From: Arthrobacter sp. MN05-02
GTDB taxonomy: Bacteria; Actinomycetota; Actinomycetes; Actinomycetales; Micrococcaceae
Reading direction: 5' to 3'
NCBI GenBank assembly: GCA_004001285.1
Contig: AP018697.1
Span: forward strand, 744,001-808,000
DNA: 64,000 nucleotides
Shown: positions 18,219-25,802 of the stretch, piece by piece
Position numbering within the stretch: position 1 is the stretch's first letter
Layout of the letters: each line of letters opens with the position of its first letter
Made by a program: the position numbers and the translations under genes
Notes under the pieces: model-generated
Seen by the model: the letters and a program-made list of their open reading frames with translations, nothing else
Told to the model about the DNA's origin: nothing
The model's database searches: none

Positions 18219-19678
18219 GCGGGAACAGGCAGAGCAACACCACCGACACCGCCGGCGGGACCAGCGGAACTCTCGGTTCGCTGCCGCTGCTCCGCACCGA
18301 ACGGATCTGGAACGGCTCCGACTTCACCGGCGTCAACATCAGCCTCGCCATCGCCACCTGGGCGTTCCTCGTCGGGGGCTCGACGGCGCTGCTCGTCGGC
18401 TTCCAGCAGGGCATCGCCGCCATGGTGATCGGCAACGCCATCGGGCTCGGGTTCATGATCCTGGCCAGCGTCGTCGCCAGCCAGCGCTACGGCGTCGAGC
18501 AGTACACCATCCTCCGACCCGTCTTCGGGATCGTCGGGGTGGGCATCCTCGTCTTCACCGTCATCCTGATCACCGAGATGGGCTGGTCGTCGCTGCTGGC
18601 GATCATGGTCGGCAGGGCGGTCACGCAGGTGTCCAACTCGACCTTCGGCACCGACTTCGGGCCGGAGAGCCTCATGGTGACGTTCTTCGCGCTCGTCGCC
18701 ATCGCCATCTCCTGGTGGATCCTGTCCCGCGGGCCCGTCACCATCGGCCGGTTCAACAAGTTCATCGCGCCGGGTCTGATCGTCGTGACCGTCTTCCTGA
18801 TGGTCTTCCTCGTGATCAACACCTCCTGGGACACGCTGCTCACCGCCGCGCCGCTCGCCCCGTTCGAGGACGACCGCCTCAACTTCGCGCTCGCCGTCGA
18901 GTTCAATGCAGGCGTCGGCGTCTCCTGGTATCCCGTCATGGGATCGCTCGCCCGTCTGACGAAGACGCCGCGGGCCGCCCTCTGGCCCTCGTACGGCGGG
19001 CTGCTCGGTGCCACGCTGATCGCGCAGATCGTCGGCATGGCCGCCGCCCTGACGCTCGGCGATTCCGATCCGACCGTCTGGATGCTGCCCTTCGGCGGTC
19101 CGGTCCTCGGCGCCTTCATCCTGCTGTTCATCGCCTTCGCGAACATCACGAGCACGTCGTCGATCGTCTACTCGACGGTGCTGGCCATCCGGCAGGCCAG
19201 CGGAAACCTGCTCTCCCGGGTCCGGTGGGCCTGGCTCTGCGCAGGGTTCTTCCTGCTGCCGGCCATCCTCGCGTTCTTCCCGGGCTTCATGTACCTGCGG
19301 TTCATGACGTTCGTGACCCTCAGCGGAGCCTTCCTCGCACCGATGTGCGGAGCGATCATCGCCGACTACTTCCTGCTGCGCCGCCAGCGCGTCGCACTCG
19401 AGGAGCTGTACCGGCACCGGGGGGAGAGCGCCTACCACTTCTCCGGTGGGATCAACTGGGCCGGGCTCGGCGCCGTCGCTGCCGGGGCCGTCTTCTACCT
19501 CGTGATCTACAACCCGGTCACGCTCACCACACAGCCCGTCTTCAGCTACATCACGGCATCCTTCCCCGCCGCCATCGTCGGCGCGATCGTGTACTACGTG
19601 CTCGCCCGCGTGCTCTACGTCCGCCGCGGTATCGGCGGCTACGCCCCTGCCGCGCAGACGGTCGAGGGACGGGCATGA
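18215..19678 (+). CDS. NCS1-family nucleobase:cation symporter (purine-cytosine permease type)
   Basis: The 487-residue protein has about 12 membrane helices and the NCS1 features: WNGSDFTGVNISLAIATWAF in helix 1, GNAIGLGFM, YGVEQYTILRPVFG (about 90-103), and FNAGVGVSWYPVMGSLARLT near 230. The C-terminal YFLLRRQRVALEELY is also common. NCS1 transporters bring in cytosine, uracil, allantoin, hydantoins or thiamine precursors; the substrate is not readable. The GTG start overlaps the 57-aa gene and the stop overlaps the dehydrogenase start, so all three are one translational unit. Confidence 0.85.
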   Translation: MSGNRQSNTTDTAGGTSGTLGSLPLLRTERIWNGSDFTGVNISLAIATWAFLVGGSTALLVGFQQGIAAMVIGNAIGLGFMILASVVASQRYGVEQYTILRPVFGIVGVGILVFTVILITEMGWSSLLAIMVGRAVTQVSNSTFGTDFGPESLMVTFFALVAIAISWWILSRGPVTIGRFNKFIAPGLIVVTVFLMVFLVINTSWDTLLTAAPLAPFEDDRLNFALAVEFNAGVGVSWYPVMGSLARLTKTPRAALWPSYGGLLGATLIAQIVGMAAALTLGDSDPTVWMLPFGGPVLGAFILLFIAFANITSTSSIVYSTVLAIRQASGNLLSRVRWAWLCAGFFLLPAILAFFPGFMYLRFMTFVTLSGAFLAPMCGAIIADYFLLRRQRVALEELYRHRGESAYHFSGGINWAGLGAVAAGAVFYLVIYNPVTLTTQPVFSYITASFPAAIVGAIVYYVLARVLYVRRGIGGYAPAAQTVEGRA

Positions 19679-20772
19679 GCCGCGCATCACGCGCCGCCGT
19701 GCACCGTAGCGGGACGCAGCAACTCGACGTGACGACGATCGACGTCGCCGATCCGGTCACGGGCACCGTCCTCGTCCGCATGGGCGCCTCGGGCGTGTGC
19801 GGATCGGACCGCCACGTGCTCGACGGCGACTGGACACTCCCGTCTCCCACGGTCATGGGACACGAGGGCGCGGGCACCGTGGAGGCGATCGGCGAGGGCG
19901 TCACCGACGTCGAGGTGGGCGACCACGTGATCCTCTCCTGGTTCTACCCGTGCCGGCGCTGCACCGCATGCCTCTCGGGGAAGTCCTACGTCTGCACGGG
20001 CAGCCGGTCCGAGGAGTGCCTGCTGCCGGACGGCAGCACGCCCGTGTCGGTCGACGGCGAACGTGCCTACCCGTACCTGACCGTCGGGTCCATGAGCGAG
20101 TACGCCGTCGTCCCCGAGGCCGGGGCCATCCGCATCCCCAGTGAGGTCCCGTTCGACGTCGCGAGCCTCATCGGATGCTCGGCCGCCACCGGCTTCGGGG
20201 CCGTGGTGAACGACGCCGACGTCGAACCGGGCTCGTCCGCCGTCGTCATCGGAGCCGGGGTTGTGGGGCTCTCGATCATCATGGCGCTGCGCCTCGTAGG
20301 CGCCCATCCGATCATCGCCGTCGACCTGAGCGAGCAGAAGCTCACGGCCGCCCGAGGGTTCGGGGCCACCCACACGCTCGTACCCTCGGCGGACCTGGCG
20401 GAGGAGATCCGGGCCCTGACGGGCGGGGGAGCGGCGTACGCCTTCGAGGCCATCGGGCGGGTGCAGACCATCGAGTCCCTCCCCTCGCTCATCGCGGCCG
20501 GCGGGAAGGCCGTCATCGTGGGACTGCCGCCGGAGGACAGCCCCGTGTCCATCGACGCGCTGGCGCTCGCGGAGAGCGGCAAGTCGCTCATCGGCTCCAA
20601 CTACGGCTCCACGGTGCCGGGCCGGGACTTCCCGCGCCTCGCGGCGCTGTACCTCGCGGGTCGCTTGCCCGTGGACCGGCTCATCTCGCACCGCATCGGC
20701 CTCGAGGAGGTCAACGAGGCCTTCGATGCGATGCGCCGGGGGGAGCGCGCCCGTAGCGTGATCGTGTTCTAG
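19675..20772 (+). CDS. Zinc-dependent alcohol dehydrogenase (MDR superfamily)
   Basis: The 365-residue enzyme shows catalytic zinc ligands Cys42 (GASGVCGSDRH) and His63-Glu64 (GHEGAGTVEAIG), structural zinc cysteines at 93, 96, 99 and 107, and a Rossmann nucleotide site GAGVVGLS near 195. It would oxidise an alcohol or reduce an aldehyde with NAD(P)(H). The ATG overlaps the permease stop (ATGA), so it probably acts on a product of the imported compound. The next gene, a TetR regulator, is 105 bp downstream. Confidence 0.9.
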   Translation: MSRASRAAVHRSGTQQLDVTTIDVADPVTGTVLVRMGASGVCGSDRHVLDGDWTLPSPTVMGHEGAGTVEAIGEGVTDVEVGDHVILSWFYPCRRCTACLSGKSYVCTGSRSEECLLPDGSTPVSVDGERAYPYLTVGSMSEYAVVPEAGAIRIPSEVPFDVASLIGCSAATGFGAVVNDADVEPGSSAVVIGAGVVGLSIIMALRLVGAHPIIAVDLSEQKLTAARGFGATHTLVPSADLAEEIRALTGGGAAYAFEAIGRVQTIESLPSLIAAGGKAVIVGLPPEDSPVSIDALALAESGKSLIGSNYGSTVPGRDFPRLAALYLAGRLPVDRLISHRIGLEEVNEAFDAMRRGERARSVIVF

Positions 20773-20814
20773 TCAGCCGACGGTGACGGTGACGGCGACG
20801 GCGGGGTCGGGAGC

Positions 20815-20846
20815 CGTCAGCGGGCACAGTCGTCAGCGGGCACAGC
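20815..20846. repeat. Two tandem 16-bp repeats upstream of the TetR gene
   Basis: CGTCAGCGGGCACAG occurs at 20815-20829 and 20831-20845, a 16-bp period, ending 32 bp before the TetR ATG. GACGGT/GACGGC repeats lie just upstream (20780-20800). Their place suits an autoregulatory site, but each unit is not itself palindromic, so this is only a suggestion. Confidence 0.45.
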
Positions 20847-20877
20847 AGTGCGGCAATGCCGCCGAGTCAGGGGGAAC

Positions 20878-21495
20878 ATGGGGCGGCCACGCCAGGCGAT
20901 CCTGTCGCCGGAGAAAATCTATCGGGCGGCTCTCGAGCTGGTCGACGAGTTCGGGGACTTCACGCTGCCGGGACTCGCGAAGCGGCTCTCGGTCAGTCCG
21001 TCGTCGATCTACCACCATGTGCAGGGCAGGCCGGAGATCATCAACGGGATCCGGTCCGTCATCGGAGCCGATGCCCTTGCTGCCGGGGACTTCTTCACGG
21101 CCGGCCCCGCCTGGCAGGATCGGGCTGCAGCATGGGCTCGCAGCTACCGCAGCGCCCTGGGCCAGCACGCGAAGTGCATCCCACTGCTCGTGGGGGAGGC
21201 GGTGACGGACCGCGCGACGTTGGAGATCTACGAGCACCTCGCCGCACTGTTCGTCGAGCAGGGCTTCGCGGCCGATGACGTGGTGGTGGCGGTGACCGTG
21301 CTCGACAATTTCATGCTCGGCTCTGCCCTCGACGTGGCGGCGCCCGAATCGGCCTGGCTCGCTGATGCCGAGGCCCAGCCTGCGCTCCACGGGGCATTTG
21401 CGCAGGCAGCCCTGGCAGGGCCCCGCGCCGACGTCAGCTTCGAGGTGGGGGTGGCGGCGATCGTCGCGTACCTGCAGACGCTGGCCCGGGACTGA
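20878..21495 (+). CDS. TetR-family transcriptional regulator
   Basis: The 205-residue protein starts at the ATG at 20878 after GGGGGAAC. Residues 1-50 form the TetR helix-turn-helix (ILSPEKIYRAALELVDEFG, LPGLAKRLSVSPSSIYHHV), and the rest is a helical ligand-binding domain of the TetR_C type (HAKCIPLLVGEAVTDRATLE). It lies directly after the transport/dehydrogenase unit and is a good candidate for its regulator. An upstream extension to 20848 is possible but not needed. Confidence 0.85.
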   Translation: MGRPRQAILSPEKIYRAALELVDEFGDFTLPGLAKRLSVSPSSIYHHVQGRPEIINGIRSVIGADALAAGDFFTAGPAWQDRAAAWARSYRSALGQHAKCIPLLVGEAVTDRATLEIYEHLAALFVEQGFAADDVVVAVTVLDNFMLGSALDVAAPESAWLADAEAQPALHGAFAQAALAGPRADVSFEVGVAAIVAYLQTLARD

Positions 21496-21656
21496 GGGCG
21501 TTCCCCGCGCCTTCCGGAGCTGGCGGGACGGAGGGCGACGGCGCGCGGCGGCGCCTTTCGACGGCGACTTGGGACCGCGGCTACCTGCGCAGCTGACAAG
21601 AACTCCCAGGGTTTCAGCGCGGCATGGAACGTCGTCGCGTCCGCCTACCCCCAAGT

Positions 21657-21888
21657 ATGACGACGATCTCGAACGGGTCCAGCCGTACTCCGCGGTGTCC
21701 TCGGTGCGGCCACGAGGCCTGGCCGATCGCCTACGGCATGGTTCCGTGCAGGAGGAGAACCCGCACGGAGTGTACGCAGGCTGCGTGATGATCGAGGAAT
21801 GGCGTCCTGATCCTGCCGTCGGTGAGCCCGGTACGGGACGCCCGAGTGGAAGTTCCAGAACACCGGGTGCCGTCACCGCTGGTGGTAG
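21657..21888 (+). pseudogene. Zinc-ribbon small protein gene with two -1 frameshifts (homologue of the gene at 53171)
   Basis: Starting at the ATG at 21657 the frame gives MTTISNGSSRTPRCPRCGHE and AWPIAYGMVP. One base is then missing near 21747, and the next frame gives NPHGVYAGCVMIEEW. Another base is missing near 21831, and the last frame gives PEWKFQNTGCRHRWW and a TAG at 21886-21888. All three pieces line up in order with the intact 79-residue protein at 53171-53410 (CPVCGH, YGMVPP, FAGCVITEE, PEWECQ, CRHRWW). The family is unnamed to me; four Cys/His positions suggest a zinc ribbon. Confidence 0.75.
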
Positions 21889-21903
21889 GGGAGCCGACGA
21901 CGT

Positions 21904-21956
21904 GGATCGAGCAACGCCGGATCGAGCGACGCCGGATCGAGCGACGCCGGATCGCC
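21904..21956. repeat. 15-bp tandem repeat, about 3.4 units
   Basis: The unit GCCGGATCGAGCGAC is present at 21916-21930 and 21931-21945 with partial copies before (GGATCGAGCAAC) and after (GCCGGATCGCC). It ends at the stop codon of the following leftward gene. No function is evident. Confidence 0.6.
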
Positions 21957-23507
21957 TTACGGCGTGCCGTCCTCGCCGGCCCAGGCCCGCGCGTAGAACT
22001 CGGGGGACAGGGCGTCGAGCAGTTCGCCGTAGGCGCCCGTCTCCATCACCTGCGCTGAACCCTCCGGGATGAACGGCGCGAAGGCGGACACCCCCAGCCC
22101 GGCCTCGCGACCCTGCAGCGTCAGGCCGGCGGCCTCGAGGATCGTGGGGTACATGTTCAGCTGGTCCACGCGGGGCCGCAGCGTGCTGTGGCCGTCCGCG
22201 CCCGGGATCCAGATCCGGTTGAAGATGGTGCGGTTGCTGTGGTTGTCGAGCTGCTCGTGGAAAGCATCGCCGGCACTCATGTGCTTGAGGTGGTCGCCCA
22301 TGATCACCACGGCGGTGTCGTCGAGGTAGCCCTGCTCCTCCATGTAGTCCACGAAGCCGGCCACGAGGGTCATGGAGCAGGAGAACACGGACGTGACCTC
22401 GCTGTCCGTGTCCACATCGCAGTAGTCGTAGACGTGTACCGGCTCGTGGGTGTCCAGCGTCAGCAGGGAGAGGTTGAAGGGCTGACCGGTCCGCTCCGCG
22501 TCGGCGTGCAGCTGATCGACCTCGTCCTTGGCGTGCTCCAGCAGGCGTTCGTCGCTCAGGCCCCAGTCGCTGCGGAAGTTCTTTGCCGGTTCGCCCGCGG
22601 CGCGCCAGTCGGCGAGGCCCTTGACCTCGGAGTAGCCGTGGCTGCCCAGGAACGTGTCCTTCGCGGCGAAGGAGGAGTTGGCGCCGCCCAGAAAGACGTT
22701 GGTGTAACCGTGGTCGCCCAGAACGTCGCCCAGGCAGGTGATGCCGCCCAGGTAGGTGTCGACGTCGTCGCCGTCCGTCGAGGACGAGCTGCTGTCTCCG
22801 GCGGTGCCCATGCCCTTCAGGGGGACGCCGCACTGCGTCGAGGTGACGCCGGCCATGGTCCAACCTCCACCCCTGTACTGCTGGAGGTCCTCCACGCTCT
22901 GCCAACCGTCGGACGCCTTGGTCGCTTCCTTGAGGGGGGCGAAGGCGTCCTTCTCGAAGAGCTGGTCGTCCGCGAGGGTGGCTTCGCCGGACTCGAGGTA
23001 GATCAGCACGAGGTTGCGCTTGTCCGCGTCGCTGGTGACCGTCGGTTCGACGTAGTAGTCACCGAGGTCGTACTCGGAGTTCGCGGCTGCGATGTAGTCC
23101 TTTACCCCGACCGAGCTGGCGAAGGCCGTGGTGCCACCGACGACAACGGCCGCCACCAGGGCGGTGGAGAGGGTGCGCATGACCCACTGCCGGCGGGGAC
23201 GGACGACGTCGCCCAGGGTGCGGCGCTTGCGTCGCCGGTGGGACTGCCAGAGGGCGATCCCGGCCGTAAGCAGCAGGGGTGCGACGCCGATACCGAAAAC
23301 GCCGATCCAAACGAGGCCGCCACCGCCGTCGGTCTCCACGGAGACGAGGTTCAGGAGCATCTGGCCCACCGAGATCTCGCCCCAGTAGTAGCGGATGCCG
23401 GCGGCGGCGATGAGCAGCGCGAGCCCTGCCCAGATCAGGACGTAGACCAGGACGCGTCCCACGACGACGCCGACCCGTCGGGTCGCGTGCAGTATCCGGC
23501 CGAGCAT
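21957..23507 (-). CDS. LtaS/OpgB-like membrane sulfatase-fold phosphoglycerol transferase, copy 1
   Basis: The 516-residue protein has three membrane helices at the N-terminus (about 17-40, 67-90, 112-130) and then an extracellular alkaline-phosphatase/sulfatase domain. The metal site starts at NLVLIYLESGEA; GGGWTMAGVTSTQCG supplies the likely threonine nucleophile; MGDHLKHM carries the conserved Asp-His. Proteins of this type transfer glycerol phosphate from phosphatidylglycerol to teichoic acids or glycans, so a cell-envelope role is likely. A close paralogue follows at 23871. A conserved promoter lies at 23583-23611. Confidence 0.85.
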   Translation of the reverse strand: MLGRILHATRRVGVVVGRVLVYVLIWAGLALLIAAAGIRYYWGEISVGQMLLNLVSVETDGGGGLVWIGVFGIGVAPLLLTAGIALWQSHRRRKRRTLGDVVRPRRQWVMRTLSTALVAAVVVGGTTAFASSVGVKDYIAAANSEYDLGDYYVEPTVTSDADKRNLVLIYLESGEATLADDQLFEKDAFAPLKEATKASDGWQSVEDLQQYRGGGWTMAGVTSTQCGVPLKGMGTAGDSSSSSTDGDDVDTYLGGITCLGDVLGDHGYTNVFLGGANSSFAAKDTFLGSHGYSEVKGLADWRAAGEPAKNFRSDWGLSDERLLEHAKDEVDQLHADAERTGQPFNLSLLTLDTHEPVHVYDYCDVDTDSEVTSVFSCSMTLVAGFVDYMEEQGYLDDTAVVIMGDHLKHMSAGDAFHEQLDNHSNRTIFNRIWIPGADGHSTLRPRVDQLNMYPTILEAAGLTLQGREAGLGVSAFAPFIPEGSAQVMETGAYGELLDALSPEFYARAWAGEDGTP

Positions 23508-23582
23508 GGCAACACCTCGCGTTCGGGATGCCTGCGTGGTCGCTGCACACCCTTGACATTCAGCCCGTTCTCGGGCGGAAAG

Positions 23583-23611
23583 ATTTTAGTACCGTCAGGC
23601 TACCTGTTCAA
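23583..23611 (-). promoter_or_regulatory. Promoter of LtaS-like copy 1 (gap 23508-23870)
   Basis: On the minus strand TTGAAC (23606-23611) and TAAAAT (23583-23588) are separated by 17 bases, close to the vegetative consensus. A leader of about 70 nt follows, with the small hairpin CCCGAGAACGGG. The block from the leader to beyond the -35 box is nearly identical to that before copy 2 (25444-25530), so promoter and gene were duplicated together. The remainder of the gap holds a repeat-like AGCGGCACCTACGGCA element near 23637, a hairpin and a 22-bp repeat. Confidence 0.75.
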
Positions 23612-23731
23612 CCTGAGTTCACCCGTACGTCACGAGCGGCACCTACGGCACGGGACCGTTCCCGTGGTCGACTACGTGCCGGAACATCTGAGGCCCGAGA
23701 GCTCCCGGCTGCCCGGCTCGTGGGGGACCAA

Positions 23732-23765
23732 GAGCGGTGCCGGTCCTCGTGGTCGGCACCAGCTC
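23732..23765 (-). terminator. Hairpin downstream of LtaS-like copy 2
   Basis: GAGC-GGTGCCG (23732-23742) pairs with CGGCACC-A-GCTC (23754-23765), an 11-bp stem with one bulged A, about 105 bp beyond the stop codon at 23871. It could end the copy 2 transcript before the copy 1 promoter. Confidence 0.45.
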
Positions 23766-23845
23766 CATAGATGACTGCCCCGCGACGCCCGATCGGCGCG
23801 GCGCCCCATCCGCGTGACTCTCGAGGAGCACACGACCTTTGCGCC

Positions 23846-23889
23846 GCGCTACTGCCCGCCGCCGTCCGCGCTACTGCCCGCCGTCGTCG
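23846..23889. repeat. 22-bp direct repeat including the stop codon of LtaS-like copy 2
   Basis: GCGCTACTGCCCGCCGCCGT (23846 on) is repeated from 23868 with two changes near its end. The second copy contains the last codons and TAG of the gene at 23871; the first is a duplicate of that tail in the intergenic region. Confidence 0.55.
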
Positions 23890-25403
23890 CCGGCCCAGGC
23901 TCTCTCGTAGAAGTCGGGGGACAACGAGTCCAGCAGTTCGCCATAGGCGACCGTCTCCATCGTCTGCGCTGACCTCTTAGGGACGGACGGCGCAAAGGCG
24001 GACACCCCAACCCCCGCCTCGCCATCCCGCAGCGTCAAGCCGGCTGCCTCCAGGATCGTGGCGAACATGTTCATCTGGTCCACGCGGGGACGCAACGTAG
24101 TGGTGTCGTAGTCGTCGCCCGGGATCCAGAACCGATTGAAGATGGTGCGGTCGGCGCCGTCCAACTGCTCGTGGAACGGGTCGTCCGCGCCCATGCGCTT
24201 GAGGTGGTCGCCCATGATCACCACAGTGGTGTCGTCGAGGTAACCCTTCTCCGTCAGGTAATCGACGAATCCTGCCACCAGGGTCATGGAGCAGGCGTAC
24301 ACGGAGGTGACCTCGTTCTGCGTGTCCACATCGCAGTAGTCGAAGACGTGTGCCGGCTCGTGGGTGTCCAGCGTCAGCAGGGTGAGATTGAACGGCTGAC
24401 CGGTCCGCTCCGCCTGGGCATGCAGTTCATCGACCTCGTCCCGCGCGTGGGCCAGAAGGCGTTGGTCGCTCAGCCCCCAGTCGCTGCGGAAGTTCTCCTC
24501 CGGCTCTCCGGCGGCGCGCCAGTCGAAAAGGCCCTTCTGCTCGGAGTAGCCATGGGTGCTCAGGAAGGTGTCCTTTGCACCGAAGGCGGCGTTGGCGCCG
24601 CCCAGGAAGACGTTGGTGTACCCGTGCTCGTCCAGGACATCACCCATGCACGTCAAGCCGCCCAGATAGGAACTTGCATCGCCACCGAGAGCGTTGGTCT
24701 GCGGACCGGCTGAAGGGGATGCCATGCCCTTCAGCGGGATGCCGCACTGCGTCGCAACGAGACCGCCCATGGTCCAGCCTCCGCTCTTGTACTGCTGGAG
24801 ATCCTCCACGCTTTGCCAGCCGTCGGACACCTTGGTGGCTTCCTCCAGGGAAGCGAAGGCGTCCTTCTCGAACAGTTGGTCGTCCGAGAGGGTGGCTTCA
24901 CCGGATTCGAGGTAGATCAGCACCAGGTTGCGCTTGTGCTCGTCGCTCGTGACGGTGGGTTCCACGTAGTATTCGCCGAGGTCGTACTGGGAGTTCGCCG
25001 CCGCGATGTAGTCCCTCACGCCGACGGTGGTGTCGAAGGCCGTGGTGCCGCCCAGGACCACCGCAGCGACCAGGGTGGTGGAGACGGTGCGCGAGATCCA
25101 CTGTGAGCGACGAGGGTGCTTGCGGCGTCGGACGTACTGCCAGAGGGCGATCCCGAGGGTGATGAGCAGGGGAGCGACGCCGATTCCCAGGATCGCGACC
25201 CAGACGATGGATCCGCCCCCGCCGTCGGTCTCCACGGAGACGAGATTCATGAGCATCTGGCTCACGGAGATCTCGCCCCAGTAGTAGCGGATGCCCGCGG
25301 CGGCGATGAGCAGCGCGAGCCCTGCCCAGATCAGGACATAGACCAGGGTGCGTCCCGCGACGACGCCGACCCGTCGGGCCACCTGCAGTACTTCGTCAGC
25401 CAA
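23871..25403 (-). CDS. LtaS/OpgB-like membrane sulfatase-fold phosphoglycerol transferase, copy 2
   Basis: The 510-residue protein is a close paralogue of the one at 21957, with the same three N-terminal helices, NLVLIYLESGEA, GGWTMGGLVATQCG and MGDHLKRM, and long identical stretches throughout. The central variable segment (about residues 230-245: MASPSAGPQTNALGG against the Ser/Asp-rich stretch of copy 1) and the extreme C-terminus differ most. Substrates are probably alike; separate promoters allow separate control. It lies in the same direction, 363 bp upstream of copy 1. Confidence 0.85.
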   Translation of the reverse strand: MADEVLQVARRVGVVAGRTLVYVLIWAGLALLIAAAGIRYYWGEISVSQMLMNLVSVETDGGGGSIVWVAILGIGVAPLLITLGIALWQYVRRRKHPRRSQWISRTVSTTLVAAVVLGGTTAFDTTVGVRDYIAAANSQYDLGEYYVEPTVTSDEHKRNLVLIYLESGEATLSDDQLFEKDAFASLEEATKVSDGWQSVEDLQQYKSGGWTMGGLVATQCGIPLKGMASPSAGPQTNALGGDASSYLGGLTCMGDVLDEHGYTNVFLGGANAAFGAKDTFLSTHGYSEQKGLFDWRAAGEPEENFRSDWGLSDQRLLAHARDEVDELHAQAERTGQPFNLTLLTLDTHEPAHVFDYCDVDTQNEVTSVYACSMTLVAGFVDYLTEKGYLDDTTVVIMGDHLKRMGADDPFHEQLDGADRTIFNRFWIPGDDYDTTTLRPRVDQMNMFATILEAAGLTLRDGEAGVGVSAFAPSVPKRSAQTMETVAYGELLDSLSPDFYERAWAGDDGGQ

Positions 25404-25479
25404 GGCGACCCCTCGCGTCCGTGGATGCCCGCGTAGTCGCCGTCGACCCTTGACATCCAGCCCGTTCTCGGGCAGAAGA

Positions 25480-25508
25480 ATTTTAGTACCGTCAGGCTAC
25501 CTGTTCAA
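25480..25508 (-). promoter_or_regulatory. Promoter of LtaS-like copy 2 (gap 25404-25802)
   Basis: TTGAAC (25503-25508) and TAAAAT (25480-25485), spaced 17 bases, repeat the promoter of copy 1 base for base in the spacer. The CCCGAGAACGGG hairpin is again present in the leader. Beyond the -35 box the gap to 25802 holds the short-repeat array described separately and no gene. Confidence 0.75.
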
Positions 25509-25549
25509 CCTGCGTTCATCCGTTATTCACCACGGGTACCCCGGGAAAT

Positions 25550-25745
25550 TTCATGAGCGGTACCCTGCAGCAGCTCACGGGGGGCCCTGCCAGGCCTTGC
25601 AAGCCGGACCCTGCGGTACTGCACCAGCGGTGCCCCGAGACACTTGACGAGCGGCGCCTACGGCAATTCACCAGCGGCATCCTGCGGCATCCTGCGGCAG
25701 GCGACGAGCGGTACCGTGCGGCGGCCGGCACCAGAGGAGCCGGCT
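25550..25745. repeat. Degenerate AGCGG short-repeat array
   Basis: Six or seven units beginning AGCGGTACC, AGCGGTGCC, AGCGGCGCC or AGCGGCATC recur every 24-35 bases, many followed by TGCGGCA or TACGGCA and ending in TCACC or GACG. A unit of the same type is seen near 23637. The spacing is uneven and the units are imperfect, so this is not CRISPR; it looks like an intergenic interspersed-repeat family. Confidence 0.55.
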
Positions 25746-25802
25746 GTGACCGACTTCCGTGAGGCACTTGCGGCACCGGTAGGGACAGAACTCAGCAGAT
25801 CC

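Noticed and set aside
17990..19690. Long minus-strand frame opposite the NCS1 permease; similar frames opposite gntP (8836-10752) and the LtaS-like region (20833-22905)
   Set aside because: All are highly charged low-complexity sequences opposite clearly conserved genes on the other strand.
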